NCBI GenBank assembly: GCA_029265355.1
Contig: JAJUJL010000007.1
Coordinates: forward strand, 62,001-126,000
Origin: Chloroflexota bacterium
Lineage (GTDB): Bacteria; Chloroflexota; Anaerolineae; Anaerolineales; UBA4823
Reading direction: 5' to 3'
Length of the DNA stretch: 64,000 nt
The position numbers were made by a program, and so were the translations under genes. This document shows, in pieces, positions 17,815 to 26,100 of the stretch (position 1 is its first letter; each line of letters begins with the position of its first letter). A model generated the notes under the pieces. That model had not been told where the DNA came from. It worked only from the letters and a program-made list of their open reading frames with translations, and made no database searches.

Positions 17815-17960
17815 GGCAGTCCCCCGGAGGGCGCGGAGATTGCCTCACCCGCCTCAGAACGCCGGGTTCGCAATGACGGGTTTCTCAAAGCTCCTCGCAC
17901 TTCGTGGGCCACGCAAAATGATCTGAGTAGGAGATTGCCACGACCAGCCAGGCGTGTCGA
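17815..17960. repeat. Degenerate dispersed repeat, copy B
   Basis: Intergenic DNA before the phosphofructokinase gene containing GGAGATTGCCTC, GCAATGACGGGTTTCT (17870-17885) and GGAGATTGCCAC. The GCAATGAC(G/A)GGTTTCT end is shared with copy C at 26233-26248. Confidence 0.5.
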
Positions 17961-17980
17961 AAACACCCGCGGCTGGTTTT
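17944..17980 (+). terminator. Possible terminator upstream of pfk
   Basis: CCAGCC (17944-17949) pairs with GGCTGG (17971-17976), with an inner GTGT/ACAC stem, and TTTT follows. It lies between the GerMN lipoprotein gene and pfk. The outer stem is only 6 bp, so support is moderate. Confidence 0.4.
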
Positions 17981-18015
17981 GCAAGGACAGCTAAAGTCAA
18001 GGAAGGAGTACATCT

Positions 18016-20280
18016 ATGCCCAGCAGCACCTCCCGCAACCTGGCGGTCTTGACCAGCGGCGGCGACGCCCAGGGGATGAACGCCGCCGTCCGCTCCGTCG
18101 TTCGCACCGCGCTGGATCACAACCTGGACGTTTATGCGATATATGAAGGCTATGCTGGCATGGTCGCTGGCGGCAATTACATCCGCAAAATGGACTGGGA
18201 CTCGGTCGGCGGCATTCTGCATCGCGGCGGGACGATGATCGGCACAGCGCGTTCAGAGGAATTCCGCACCCGGGAAGGCCGACAGAAAGCCGCCCTGAAC
18301 CTGGTGCAGCACGGCATCGCAAACCTGGTGGTCATCGGGGGCGATGGCAGCTTGACCGGCGCCAACCTTTTCCGCCAGGAATGGAAAGAACACCTGGCGG
18401 AGTTGGTCGCCGCCGGGAAAATCAGCCAGGAACTGGCTGATCAGCATCCCAACCTGTTCATCACCGGGCTGGTGGGTTCGATCGACAACGATATGTTCGG
18501 CACCGATATGACCATCGGCGCCGATTCCGCGCTGCACCGCATCACCGAAGCCATCGACGCCATCGCCAGCACGGCTGCCAGCCACCAGCGCACCTTCGTG
18601 GTCAAGGTCATGGGCCGCAACTGCGGCTACCTGGCGCTGATGGGCGCCCTGGCGACCGGTGCAGACTGGGTGTTGATCCCCGAAAGCCCGCCCGACGTGG
18701 ACAACTGGGAGCAGGTGCTGTGTCAGCGCTTGAAAGCCGGGCGCGAAGCCGGGCGGCGCGACTCGATCGTCGTCCTGGCAGAAGGGGCGCGCGATCGCAA
18801 CGGCAATTATATCGGCAGCACCTATGTCGCGGAGGTGCTGGAAAAATTCCTGGGAGAAGAAGTGCGCGTCACCGTGCTCGGGCATGTGCAGCGCGGCGGG
18901 GCGCCCAGCGCCTTCGACCGCAACCTGGGCACCCTGCTGGGCCACGCTGCCGTGGAGACCATCTTGAACTCCACACCCGAGAGCGAGCCGCAGCTCATCG
19001 GCATGCGCGGCAACCGCATCACCCACTCCCCTTTGATGGAATGCGTCCAGCAGACGCACGAGGTGGCGCGCTTGATCGCAGAACACCAATACGAGCAGGC
19101 CATGACGCTGCGCGGCAGCAGCTTCAAGGAAGCCTTCCAAACACTGCGCACCATGCTGCGCGCCCTGCCCCACCCGCCCTCTCCCGGTCAGAAGCGCCTG
19201 CGCCTGGCGGTGTTGCACGCCGGCTCGCCCGCCCCGGGGATGAACAACGCCGTGCGCGCCGCGGTGCGCATTGGTCTCGACCGCGGTCATATTATGATCG
19301 GCGTGCGGCGCGGATTCGGCGGCATGATCGAAGGCGATTTGTCCGAGATGGATTGGATGAGCGTCAACGGCTGGGCGATCACCGGCGGCGCAGAATTGGG
19401 CACCGATCGCCACGTGCCCAGCGGCAGCGACCTGTACGGCATTGCGCGCGCCATCGAGAACCATAAGCTGGATGGCTTGCTGATCATCGGCGGTTTCGCT
19501 GGCTACGAAGCCGCCTACCGCTTGCTGAAAGAGCGCCCCAACTTCCCCGCCTTCAATATCCCCATGGTGTGCCTGCCAGCCTCGATCAACAACAACCTGC
19601 CCGGATCCGAGCTGAGCGTGGGCGCCGACACTGCTCTGAACAACATTGTGGAAGCCGTAGATAAGATCAAAGATACAGCGGTCGCCCTGCGGCGTTGCTT
19701 CGTGGTGGAGGTGATGGGCAAGCGCTGCGGCTACCTGGCGCTGATGAGCGGGCTGGCGACCGGCGCCGAGCGCGTCTACCTGCACGAGGAGGGCATCACC
19801 CTGCGCGATCTGATGACCGACGTGGAAAACTTGAACCGCGGCTTCAGCTCCGGCAAGCGCCTGGGGTTGATGATCCGCAACGAGGGCGCCAACGATGTCT
19901 ACACCACCGATTTCATCTGCGCTTTGTTAGAGGAGGAAGGCGCCGATTTGTTCGATGTGCGCACTTCGATCCTGGGGCATCTGCAGGAAGGCGGCAATCC
20001 TTCGCCGTTCGACCGCATCCAGGCCACCCGGCTGGCGACGCGCTGCATCGACTATCTGATTCGCCAGGCTGAGAACAACTCCACCGATTGCGCTTTCATT
20101 GGGCTGCAAGGCAAAGAGATCAAGTTTCATGATCTGGAAGACTTCCCCCGCATGAGCGACCTGGCCAACCAGCGCCCAAAGGAGCAATGGTGGCTGCAGT
20201 TGCGCCGCATTGCTCGTGTACTGTCCCAGCCAGGGCCTGGGCACACGCTGCAGCCAGCGCAGCCGCCCGAGACGAGCTAA
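18016..20280 (+). CDS. pfk: Double-domain, eukaryote-like 6-phosphofructokinase
   Basis: A 754-aa protein made of two fused phosphofructokinase domains (about residues 1-385 and 393-754), twice the usual bacterial length. The N-half has the ATP-type signature GGDGS (108-112), the catalytic Asp157 in GSIDND, and MGRNCGY (199-205). Its wording (GGDGSLTGANLF, GTDMTIGADSALHR, SHQRTFV, VTVLGHVQRGG) is strikingly like animal and fungal PFK. The C-half keeps the fold (MGKRCGYLAL) but has GGFAG for GGDGS and SINNN for TIDND, so it should be non-catalytic and perhaps regulatory. ATG 18016 has AAGGAGT upstream. Confidence 0.92.
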   Translation: MPSSTSRNLAVLTSGGDAQGMNAAVRSVVRTALDHNLDVYAIYEGYAGMVAGGNYIRKMDWDSVGGILHRGGTMIGTARSEEFRTREGRQKAALNLVQHGIANLVVIGGDGSLTGANLFRQEWKEHLAELVAAGKISQELADQHPNLFITGLVGSIDNDMFGTDMTIGADSALHRITEAIDAIASTAASHQRTFVVKVMGRNCGYLALMGALATGADWVLIPESPPDVDNWEQVLCQRLKAGREAGRRDSIVVLAEGARDRNGNYIGSTYVAEVLEKFLGEEVRVTVLGHVQRGGAPSAFDRNLGTLLGHAAVETILNSTPESEPQLIGMRGNRITHSPLMECVQQTHEVARLIAEHQYEQAMTLRGSSFKEAFQTLRTMLRALPHPPSPGQKRLRLAVLHAGSPAPGMNNAVRAAVRIGLDRGHIMIGVRRGFGGMIEGDLSEMDWMSVNGWAITGGAELGTDRHVPSGSDLYGIARAIENHKLDGLLIIGGFAGYEAAYRLLKERPNFPAFNIPMVCLPASINNNLPGSELSVGADTALNNIVEAVDKIKDTAVALRRCFVVEVMGKRCGYLALMSGLATGAERVYLHEEGITLRDLMTDVENLNRGFSSGKRLGLMIRNEGANDVYTTDFICALLEEEGADLFDVRTSILGHLQEGGNPSPFDRIQATRLATRCIDYLIRQAENNSTDCAFIGLQGKEIKFHDLEDFPRMSDLANQRPKEQWWLQLRRIARVLSQPGPGHTLQPAQPPETS

Positions 20281-20306
20281 TACGCACTCACCTTGGGGAA
20301 GCCATC

Positions 20307-21680
20307 TTGTCTCTGGAAAGCCCAGAAAGCTCTTCTCCATTGATCACACGCGCTGTGGCGGCCGGCCTGCAGGGGCGCGCCTACCCCGGCTACGCCTTGC
20401 CCGGCTGGCAACGCCTGGCGCTCAAGCTTTTGGGTTTGTTCCCCCAGGGGGCAGGGCGACGGGTGGTCTCCGGCTTCCAGGCGCTGGGCGGATTGGAACC
20501 GGCGGTTCTATGGGATCTGGACGCCGAACAGCTTGCCGCGCAGCGCCTGGCAGACTACCACGCGCTGGAAGGCCAGTTCCCGGTGATTCTGACCGGCGCA
20601 GGCTTAGGAGGCGCCAGTGCGTACCTGTCGCTGGCGCTGGGAGGGCCGTTTCTCCCGCAAGCCTTCGTCTTCACCCTGAAAGGCGGCTCGCCGCAGGGCA
20701 GCCTGCCGCAATACCTGGCGCATTCTCGTGAGCTGGCAAGCCGCCTGGCGCAGGCCAACCCGCAATTCCTGGCGCTGCAGCACTTTGATCCGGTGCACGA
20801 TGGTTGGCTCACCCGGCATGTCAACCACCTGCGCCTGAAGCTGCTGGACCTGCCGCGCGCTTACCAGGCCTTCATCCAACAGCACTTAGCGCCTGGCGGG
20901 AGGCTGGTGTACCTGGACTGCGGCGCGACCTGGCTGCGCTACCGCCTGGGCGAGCGCCATTACCTGCAGGTGGGCGGCTGGGGCGATATACCGGCGCAGG
21001 AATTCCTGAATGGCAGCCCACGCCTGGAGGCTTACTGTGCGCAGGCCGGCCTGGCGTCGGGCGGCTGGAAGCTGAGCGGCGCGCCGCTCGAGCCAGGACC
21101 CGAATCGGAATGGGGCGCCGAACCCAGGTTTGCGCTGGCGGTGCACAGCTTCTGCCAGCAACACAACTACCACCTGGTGCACATCAGCCTGCCGCAGCCG
21201 CACGATTTTTCGAGCCTGGCGTTTCTCGCCGCCGGGCGATTGCTGGAGCTGCAAGCGCGCCAGCCTGCCGGTGTGCTGGTGCAAACCTTCAGCCACTTCG
21301 ACGCCGGGGCGGCTTATCAATGCGGCTTGCTGCCGCTGTGGCTGGTGTACAACACCCTGGACAGCCTGCGCTATCTGACAGCTATGCGCAAGCATTTCCC
21401 GCAGGGTCTGCCGGTGTATTTTGCCGCCCTGCCCACCTTCTCGCTGACGCCGGACATGGCGCCCTGGGAAGCCTGGGCGCAGGCTTTGCGGGGCCTGGAT
21501 TGGCGCCCAGTCGGCGCCCGACCCAGCCATTACCCGGCGGATGCCTGGGCTGTCGCTGACTGGCCCGAGCCGCTGCACCGGCAACTTGTCTCGCTTCCCC
21601 CCGCCCAGCCGGCGCATTTGCCGCCGGAAGAGCTGACCCAGCTCGCAACTCGCTTGAATTCAATGGAGCATTCCCTATGA
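20307..21680 (+). CDS. Conserved-looking protein of unknown function
   Basis: A protein of about 457 aa that I do not recognise. It is soluble, Leu/Ala/Gln-rich and probably alpha/beta: FPVILTGAGLGGASAYLSLAL near residue 90 and VYLDCGATWLRY near 205 are the most ordered stretches. I place the start at TTG 20307-20309, preceded by GGGGAAG, 26 bases after the pfk stop; the only upstream ATG (20187) would overlap pfk by about 90 bases. The stop overlaps the next start as ATGA. Operon position after a phosphofructokinase and before a mutarotase-like protein hints at a role in carbohydrate metabolism, but this is inference. Confidence 0.6.
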   Translation: MSLESPESSSPLITRAVAAGLQGRAYPGYALPGWQRLALKLLGLFPQGAGRRVVSGFQALGGLEPAVLWDLDAEQLAAQRLADYHALEGQFPVILTGAGLGGASAYLSLALGGPFLPQAFVFTLKGGSPQGSLPQYLAHSRELASRLAQANPQFLALQHFDPVHDGWLTRHVNHLRLKLLDLPRAYQAFIQQHLAPGGRLVYLDCGATWLRYRLGERHYLQVGGWGDIPAQEFLNGSPRLEAYCAQAGLASGGWKLSGAPLEPGPESEWGAEPRFALAVHSFCQQHNYHLVHISLPQPHDFSSLAFLAAGRLLELQARQPAGVLVQTFSHFDAGAAYQCGLLPLWLVYNTLDSLRYLTAMRKHFPQGLPVYFAALPTFSLTPDMAPWEAWAQALRGLDWRPVGARPSHYPADAWAVADWPEPLHRQLVSLPPAQPAHLPPEELTQLATRLNSMEHSL

Positions 21681-22570
21681 CAACCGATTTTTACGGCCTG
21701 CCTGCTGATACGATCGTCGCCCCTCCCTTGCGCCTGGATTACCTGACCCAGGCCGGGCCACGCCTGGTGCGCCTGTTCTATGGCGACTCCAACGAGAACC
21801 TGTTCGTCGAAGTGCCCGAGCGCAGCCGCCAAACGCCCTACGGCGAATATCGCATCCGCGGCGGGCACCGCCTGTGGCACGCCCCAGAAGCCATGCCGCG
21901 CACTTACCTGCCCGACAACGACGGGGTGAGCGTTGAGCGCAACGCCACGCGCCTGCGCCTGACCGGAGCCATCGAAGCGCCGACCGGGTTGCAGAAGGTG
22001 ATCCAGGTGGAGCTGCACCCCAGCCAAAGCCGCCTGAGCTTGCGGCATGAAATTCATAATCGCGGCCTGTGGCCCGTAGAGCTGGCGCCTTGGGCGCTGA
22101 GCATGCTGCGCCTGGGCGGTTGGGCGGTTTTTCCTCAGCAGACGGCTCCCCTGGACGAATCCGGGCTGCTGCCCAATCGCCAGCTCGTCCTGTGGCCCTA
22201 CGCCAGTTGGCAAGACTCCCGCCTGTCGCTGGAGGATGACCTGATCTTTATCCATGCGCAACCCGCCATGCCGCCGCTCAAGATCGGTTACCTGAACCGT
22301 CAGGGATGGATAGCTTACTTCGCCGCCGGGGCGTTGCTGGTAAAGCGCTTCCAACCCCAGCCCGAGCAAACGCACGTGGACTTTGGCTGCAATGTCGAAA
22401 GCTTCGTCAACAACCTGTTCATCGAGATGGAAATCGTCGCGCCATTGGAGAGGGTCGCGCCGGGTGGGTGCGCGGTGCACGAGGAAACGTGGGAGCTCTA
22501 CCCGGCGCCTGCCATACCTGACTCTCCGCAAGCAGCCCGCAAGCTACTGAAAGAACTGGGCGTGCTATAA
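21677..22570 (+). CDS. Galactose-mutarotase-like beta-sandwich protein
   Basis: A 297-aa protein with features of the galactose mutarotase-like superfamily: GGHRLWHAPEAMP and HEIHNRGLWPVELAPWAL (a conserved strand with an Asn-Arg turn), then FGCNVESFVNN. Such folds occur in aldose 1-epimerases, in sugar-binding domains and in DUF4380-type proteins of unknown role. The catalytic His/Glu pattern of true epimerases is not clearly recognisable. Its ATG overlaps the stop of the upstream unknown gene (ATGA), so the pair is translationally coupled and should function together. Fold call moderate, function unknown. Confidence 0.55.
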   Translation: MTTDFYGLPADTIVAPPLRLDYLTQAGPRLVRLFYGDSNENLFVEVPERSRQTPYGEYRIRGGHRLWHAPEAMPRTYLPDNDGVSVERNATRLRLTGAIEAPTGLQKVIQVELHPSQSRLSLRHEIHNRGLWPVELAPWALSMLRLGGWAVFPQQTAPLDESGLLPNRQLVLWPYASWQDSRLSLEDDLIFIHAQPAMPPLKIGYLNRQGWIAYFAAGALLVKRFQPQPEQTHVDFGCNVESFVNNLFIEMEIVAPLERVAPGGCAVHEETWELYPAPAIPDSPQAARKLLKELGVL

Positions 22571-22646
22571 TCATATCGGAATTCATGCCCAACACTCCGC
22601 ACAATCTATTCTTGGATAGGATCCAGGCGAAGATCGGAGGGTCTCT

Positions 22647-23267
22647 ATGAATGTGATTACCATCTCACGCCAGCTTGGCAGCCTGGGAGATGAGGTCGCT
22701 GAAGAGGTCGCCAAACGGCTTGGATTTCGCGTGGTCTGCCGGGAGCTGATCAACCAGGCAGCCCACCGCGCTGGCGCGCCGGAAATGGCCCTGGCGGCGA
22801 TCGATGACCTGGGGCTGCTGGATCTGCGTCCCAGCCACCGGGCGCGCAAAGCCTACCAGGCGGCCGTTAAGTCCGTGATGTACGAGCTGGCCGGCGAAGG
22901 CCAGGTGGTCATCGTCGGGCGCGCCGGGCAGGTGATCCTGGCAGACTGGCCGGGCGTGCTGCACGTCAAGGTCATCGCTCCCTTCGAGCTGCGCGCCCAG
23001 CGGATCGCCCAGGCGCAGGGCATATCCCTTGAGGCGGCGCGCTCACAGGTGGAAACCAGCGACGCCTCCCGGCGCAGCCACCTGCGACGCTACTACCAGG
23101 CGCGCTGGGATAACCCGGAATTGTATGACCTGGTCGTCAACACCGCCCGGCTGGAACCAGCGCAGGCCGCCTGCCTGGTTTGCCAGGCTTTGGAACACTG
23201 CCAACGAAAGGCGCTTCATGACCCCGGACAACCAGACACCATCGCCTCCGCAACACCCCCCAAATGA
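22647..23267 (+). CDS. Cytidylate kinase-like P-loop protein
   Basis: A 206-aa protein of the cytidylate-kinase-like family. The N-terminus VITISRQLGSLGDEVAEE is the variant P-loop used by this family (a Ser-Arg-x-x-Gly-Ser-x-Gly arrangement); FRVVCRELI, GRAGQVILADW and DASRRSHLRRYY follow the order expected for the phosphate-binding and lid regions. Such proteins may phosphorylate a nucleoside monophosphate or another small molecule, but the substrate is usually unknown. ATG 22647 has GGAGGG upstream. The next gene overlaps its 3' end by about 50 bases. Confidence 0.75.
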   Translation: MNVITISRQLGSLGDEVAEEVAKRLGFRVVCRELINQAAHRAGAPEMALAAIDDLGLLDLRPSHRARKAYQAAVKSVMYELAGEGQVVIVGRAGQVILADWPGVLHVKVIAPFELRAQRIAQAQGISLEAARSQVETSDASRRSHLRRYYQARWDNPELYDLVVNTARLEPAQAACLVCQALEHCQRKALHDPGQPDTIASATPPK

Positions 23268-23631
23268 TCGAATGCCCGGCAAGAAGTTTTCCCACCCCGC
23301 TGAAGAGACTTTCGCCCGCATCCTGGATTACTACGGGATCGCCTGGGAGTATGAGCCGCGCACGTTTGCCCTGCAATGGGACGCGAACGGCAAGGTCACC
23401 GAGGCCTTCACACCAGACTTCTACCTCCCCGACCAGGATTTATACATCGAGCTGACCACGCTGCGCCCGCAGCTCACCACCATCAAGAATCGCAAGCTGA
23501 AGCGGATGCAGGAGCTGTATCCGGAGATCCAGATCAAGCTCTTCAAACGCAAAGATATCCGTGATTTGATGGTGAAATACGGCCTGGACAGCGAGGCGCA
23601 AGCCATCTCAGGCACCGGCGCACAAGGATGA
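23218..23631 (+). CDS. Small PD-(D/E)XK-nuclease-like protein
   Basis: A 137-aa protein not assigned to a named family. Residues about 25-95 have a nuclease-like arrangement: an N-terminal helix with Glu (HPAEETFARIL), then TPDFYLP (PD), then DLYIELTT (E-x-T in place of E-x-K) and a lysine-rich KNRKLKRMQ helix. This resembles small PD-(D/E)XK or homing-endonuclease-like folds. The start is ATG 23218, which has GAAAGG upstream although it overlaps the previous gene; ATG 23272 would avoid overlap but has no ribosome-binding site. The position directly before hpt gives no functional clue. Confidence 0.6.
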   Translation: MTPDNQTPSPPQHPPNDRMPGKKFSHPAEETFARILDYYGIAWEYEPRTFALQWDANGKVTEAFTPDFYLPDQDLYIELTTLRPQLTTIKNRKLKRMQELYPEIQIKLFKRKDIRDLMVKYGLDSEAQAISGTGAQG

Positions 23632-23638
23632 CATCGCC

Positions 23639-24232
23639 ATGAGCCCAGACGAACGCTCTCAATACCAGGAAATGGGCGGCGATATCAGAGAAATCCTGTT
23701 CAGCGCGCAGCAAATCCAGGATCGCATCCAGGCCTTGGGGGATCAGATCACCCAGGATTACCGGGGCAAGGATTTGCTGGTGATCGGGGTATTGAAAGGG
23801 GTAACCTTTTTCATCGCCGATCTGCTGCGCGCCATCCACCTGCCGCTGGAGGTGGACTTCCTGGCGGTGGCCAGCTACAGCGCCGAGGCGCGCAACCAGG
23901 GCCTGGTGCGCCTGGTCAAAGACTTGGAGACACCGATCAACGGGCGTGATGTGCTCTTCGTGGAAGACATGGTGGATACCGGCCTGACGCTGAACTACTT
24001 GCTGCGCAGCCTGCGCATGCGCCAGCCGGCATCGCTGCAGGTTTGCACGCTGTTCAACAAACCCGCCCGCCGCCTGATCGACACGCCGATCAAATACGTC
24101 GGCTTCGATTTGCCGGATCTCTTCGTCGTGGGCTACGGCCTGGATTTTCGCGAGCGCTACCGCAACCTGCCTTTTGTGGGCATACTCAAGGCGCAGGCGC
24201 TGCAGAAAGCGGGCAAGAACTCGGCGGGTTAA
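23639..24232 (+). CDS. hpt: Hypoxanthine phosphoribosyltransferase
   Basis: Hpt of 197 aa converts hypoxanthine or guanine plus PRPP to IMP or GMP in purine salvage. The PRPP motif VLFVEDMVDTGLTL is at about residues 103-116; KGVTFFIADL and the C-terminal DFRERYRNLPFVG, which closes over the active site, are also present. The protein carries about 12 N-terminal residues more than many relatives; an internal ATG at 23672 (MGGDIREIL) is an alternative start. A shared hairpin terminator follows within 50 bases. Confidence 0.93.
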   Translation: MSPDERSQYQEMGGDIREILFSAQQIQDRIQALGDQITQDYRGKDLLVIGVLKGVTFFIADLLRAIHLPLEVDFLAVASYSAEARNQGLVRLVKDLETPINGRDVLFVEDMVDTGLTLNYLLRSLRMRQPASLQVCTLFNKPARRLIDTPIKYVGFDLPDLFVVGYGLDFRERYRNLPFVGILKAQALQKAGKNSAG

Positions 24233-24239
24233 ATGAATA

Positions 24240-24279
24240 GGGGCGCGCCCTGCGAGCTTCTCCGGCTCAAGCACGCCCC
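24240..24279. terminator. Hairpin downstream of hpt
   Basis: A 9-bp stem with one G-U pair, GGGGCGCGC (24240-24248) and GCACGCCCC (24271-24279), with an inner GAGC/GCTC stem. The plus side runs into ATAAATT and the minus side into TATTCATTT, so it may terminate hpt and also a leftward transcript. Confidence 0.6.
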
Positions 24280-24670
24280 ATAAATTGCAGGGGCCCCGAG
24301 TAACCTCAGGCTTTATCGCCGTTGCCCGGCTGGCTTTGTCCCAACCGCCCCATCGGGCAGGTTTCGGGAGCTTATTTGCCAGTTCAGGCTTATACTTGAT
24401 CCTTTTCTGGTTTTCTTTCCCAGTCCAGGTGATGACCTGGGCTGGTTTGGTCTACCGGATCAGGATTGAAAGTGCTCTGGCTTCTGCTTTGCGCTGGTAC
24501 CCTTTCATGGGCGGGTAGACCCTTTGGGCACTTTACCTGTTTGTACTAACACAGGAGGTGGGCCCATTTTCCAGGTCTCGGCAGCATGCCTTTGCTACGG
24601 CTGGTCGCCTTTCAATTTCTTGGGGCTCCCTGGCTTCCGGATTTCATCTTTAGAGATGATATCCTTCAGC
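24240..24670 (-). ncRNA. Candidate structured non-coding RNA
   Basis: The gap 24233-24869 has no credible protein on either strand and a lower GC content than its surroundings. A strong leftward promoter (24677-24705) would start transcription near 24670. Hairpins along that transcript: 24639-24664 (GGAT/ATCC plus TCATCT/AGATGA, one mismatch), 24420-24445 (CCAG and CCAGGT paired with ACCTGG and CTGG, one mismatch), and a long-range 8-bp pairing of 24449-24456 with 24514-24521. The 24240-24279 hairpin could terminate it. I found no RNase P, tmRNA or SRP RNA signatures. Existence is inferred, not shown. Confidence 0.35.
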
Positions 24671-24676
24671 ATCTTC

Positions 24677-24705
24677 TTTATACATAAAATTGCATTGCGA
24701 GTCAA
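24677..24705 (-). promoter_or_regulatory. Near-consensus leftward sigma70 promoter
   Basis: Read on the minus strand: TTGACT (24705-24700), 17-nt spacer, TATAAA (24682-24677), with TG directly before the -10. It points away from ctpA into sequence with no minus-strand gene until far beyond hpt. Confidence 0.6.
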
Positions 24706-24869
24706 GTACCCGCCATTGATATTAATCTGAGAGATTCCCCGCAATCAGACGTTTTTTGAGGTGTTTGCAGCCAGCAAAAACTTCAAAACCCCACCCCTAA
24801 TCTGTGATACACTTGCCAATTGCGGCTGGAAAACTGACTTATCCGCCGACTCCTGAGCTGGTGAAACGT

Positions 24870-26030
24870 ATGGATGCAAGACGTTCGCTGTCTGTGTTTG
24901 TGTGGGCCTTCATTTGCACGTCGGTTGGCTTCGGCGCCGGCTTTTTACTGCGCGGTCAGCTCTCCCCGGATACCGCTCGTTGGGAGATCCTGGCCCAGGC
25001 TTACGAGATCTTGCAGCAGCACGGCCTGAAAGAAGCACCCCCCGGCTCATCGCTGGAGTATGGCATGATTCGCGGCATGCTGCAGGCCTATGACGACCCC
25101 TACACCATTTTCGTCGAACCCGCCCAGCACGAGTTGGAGACCAACACTCTGGAAGGCAGTTTCGGCGGCATCGGCGTGCGCCTGGAGCGCGATAGCGAGA
25201 ATTACCCGGTGCTGTATCCATTTCCAGACAGCCCGGCAGCCAGGGCTGGCGTGCAGGAAGGCGACCGCCTGGTCAAGGTGGACGAGCTGGAGATCACCCC
25301 CGCCACCAGCACCGATGCCATCCAGGCCGCGGTGCGCGGCCCGGTCAACCAGCGCGTGCGCCTCACTGTGCAGCGCCCACCGGATTACCAGGAATACCAG
25401 TTTGAGATTCGCCGTGCAGAAATCCCGCTGCCCTCGGTCACCTGGCACCTCGACAGCCAGGAGGCGCGCCTGGGGGTGATCGAGATCAATGTCATCGCCG
25501 CCAGCACGCCCGACGAAGTGCTCAAAGCCGCCCAGGACCTGCAGGGGCGCGGCGCCGCCGCCCTGGTTTTGGATCTGCGTGACAATTTTGGCGGTTTGCT
25601 GACCGCAGGCGTGGATACGGCGCGCCTGTTCTTGCGCCAGGGCACCGTCATCGAACAGCAATACAAGGGGAAAGCGGTCGAAACCTTCCGCGTCGAAAAG
25701 CCTGGCCCGCTCGCCGAAATTCCATTGGCGATCTTGATCAACCAGCACACCGCCAGCGCCGCCGAGATCATCGCCGGCGCGCTGCAGGCGCAGGGCCGCG
25801 CGCGCCTGGTCGGCGCGCCTTCCTACGGCAAGGATACCATCCAGCTTGTCTTCAACTTAAAGGACGACTCCAGCCTGCACGTCACCTCAGCCAGGTGGTG
25901 GATCCCCGACCTGGCCGCCCCGTTGGGAGGCAACGGGTTGCAGCCGGATGTGCTGGTGGAAAGCGGACCCGAAGCGGATAAACCCGACGCCGTCCTGCAG
26001 GCCGCCATGGAACTGCTTTTTACCCCCTAA
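24870..26030 (+). CDS. ctpA: S41 family C-terminal processing protease (CtpA-like)
   Basis: A membrane-anchored protease of about 386 aa. A signal-anchor (SLSVFVWAFICTSVGFGAGFL) is followed by a PDZ domain (about residues 95-175, FGGIGVRLERD...GVQEGDRLVKV) and the S41 domain with Ser296 in TASAAEI and Lys321 in SYGKDTIQ, the Ser-Lys dyad. It acts outside the cytoplasmic membrane on exported proteins. The start is uncertain: ATG 24870 gives a normal signal-anchor; GTG 24804 would add 22 residues. The following 325-base gap carries dispersed repeat copy C. Confidence 0.9.
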   Translation: MDARRSLSVFVWAFICTSVGFGAGFLLRGQLSPDTARWEILAQAYEILQQHGLKEAPPGSSLEYGMIRGMLQAYDDPYTIFVEPAQHELETNTLEGSFGGIGVRLERDSENYPVLYPFPDSPAARAGVQEGDRLVKVDELEITPATSTDAIQAAVRGPVNQRVRLTVQRPPDYQEYQFEIRRAEIPLPSVTWHLDSQEARLGVIEINVIAASTPDEVLKAAQDLQGRGAAALVLDLRDNFGGLLTAGVDTARLFLRQGTVIEQQYKGKAVETFRVEKPGPLAEIPLAILINQHTASAAEIIAGALQAQGRARLVGAPSYGKDTIQLVFNLKDDSSLHVTSARWWIPDLAAPLGGNGLQPDVLVESGPEADKPDAVLQAAMELLFTP

Positions 26031-26100
26031 AGGAATCAATCATCCTATGGAGAGTTGGCATGCCTTAAGAAAGATAATGTCGCTGGTAGTAATCCCTCAA

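Noticed and set aside
18016-20280. Pyrophosphate-dependent phosphofructokinase
   Set aside because: The N-half has GGDGS, the ATP-type signature, not the GGDDT seen in PPi enzymes.
24240-24705. RNase P RNA, tmRNA or SRP RNA in the hpt-ctpA gap
   Set aside because: The universally conserved cores (GAAAGTCC of RNase P, the alanine tRNA-like ends of tmRNA, the GGAAGG/AGCAG core of SRP RNA) were not found on either strand.
24285-24730. Two short plus-strand frames (77 and 68 codons) in the hpt-ctpA gap
   Set aside because: No ribosome-binding sites, hydrophobic random-looking translations, and they lie over strong hairpins; the gap is better read as non-coding.
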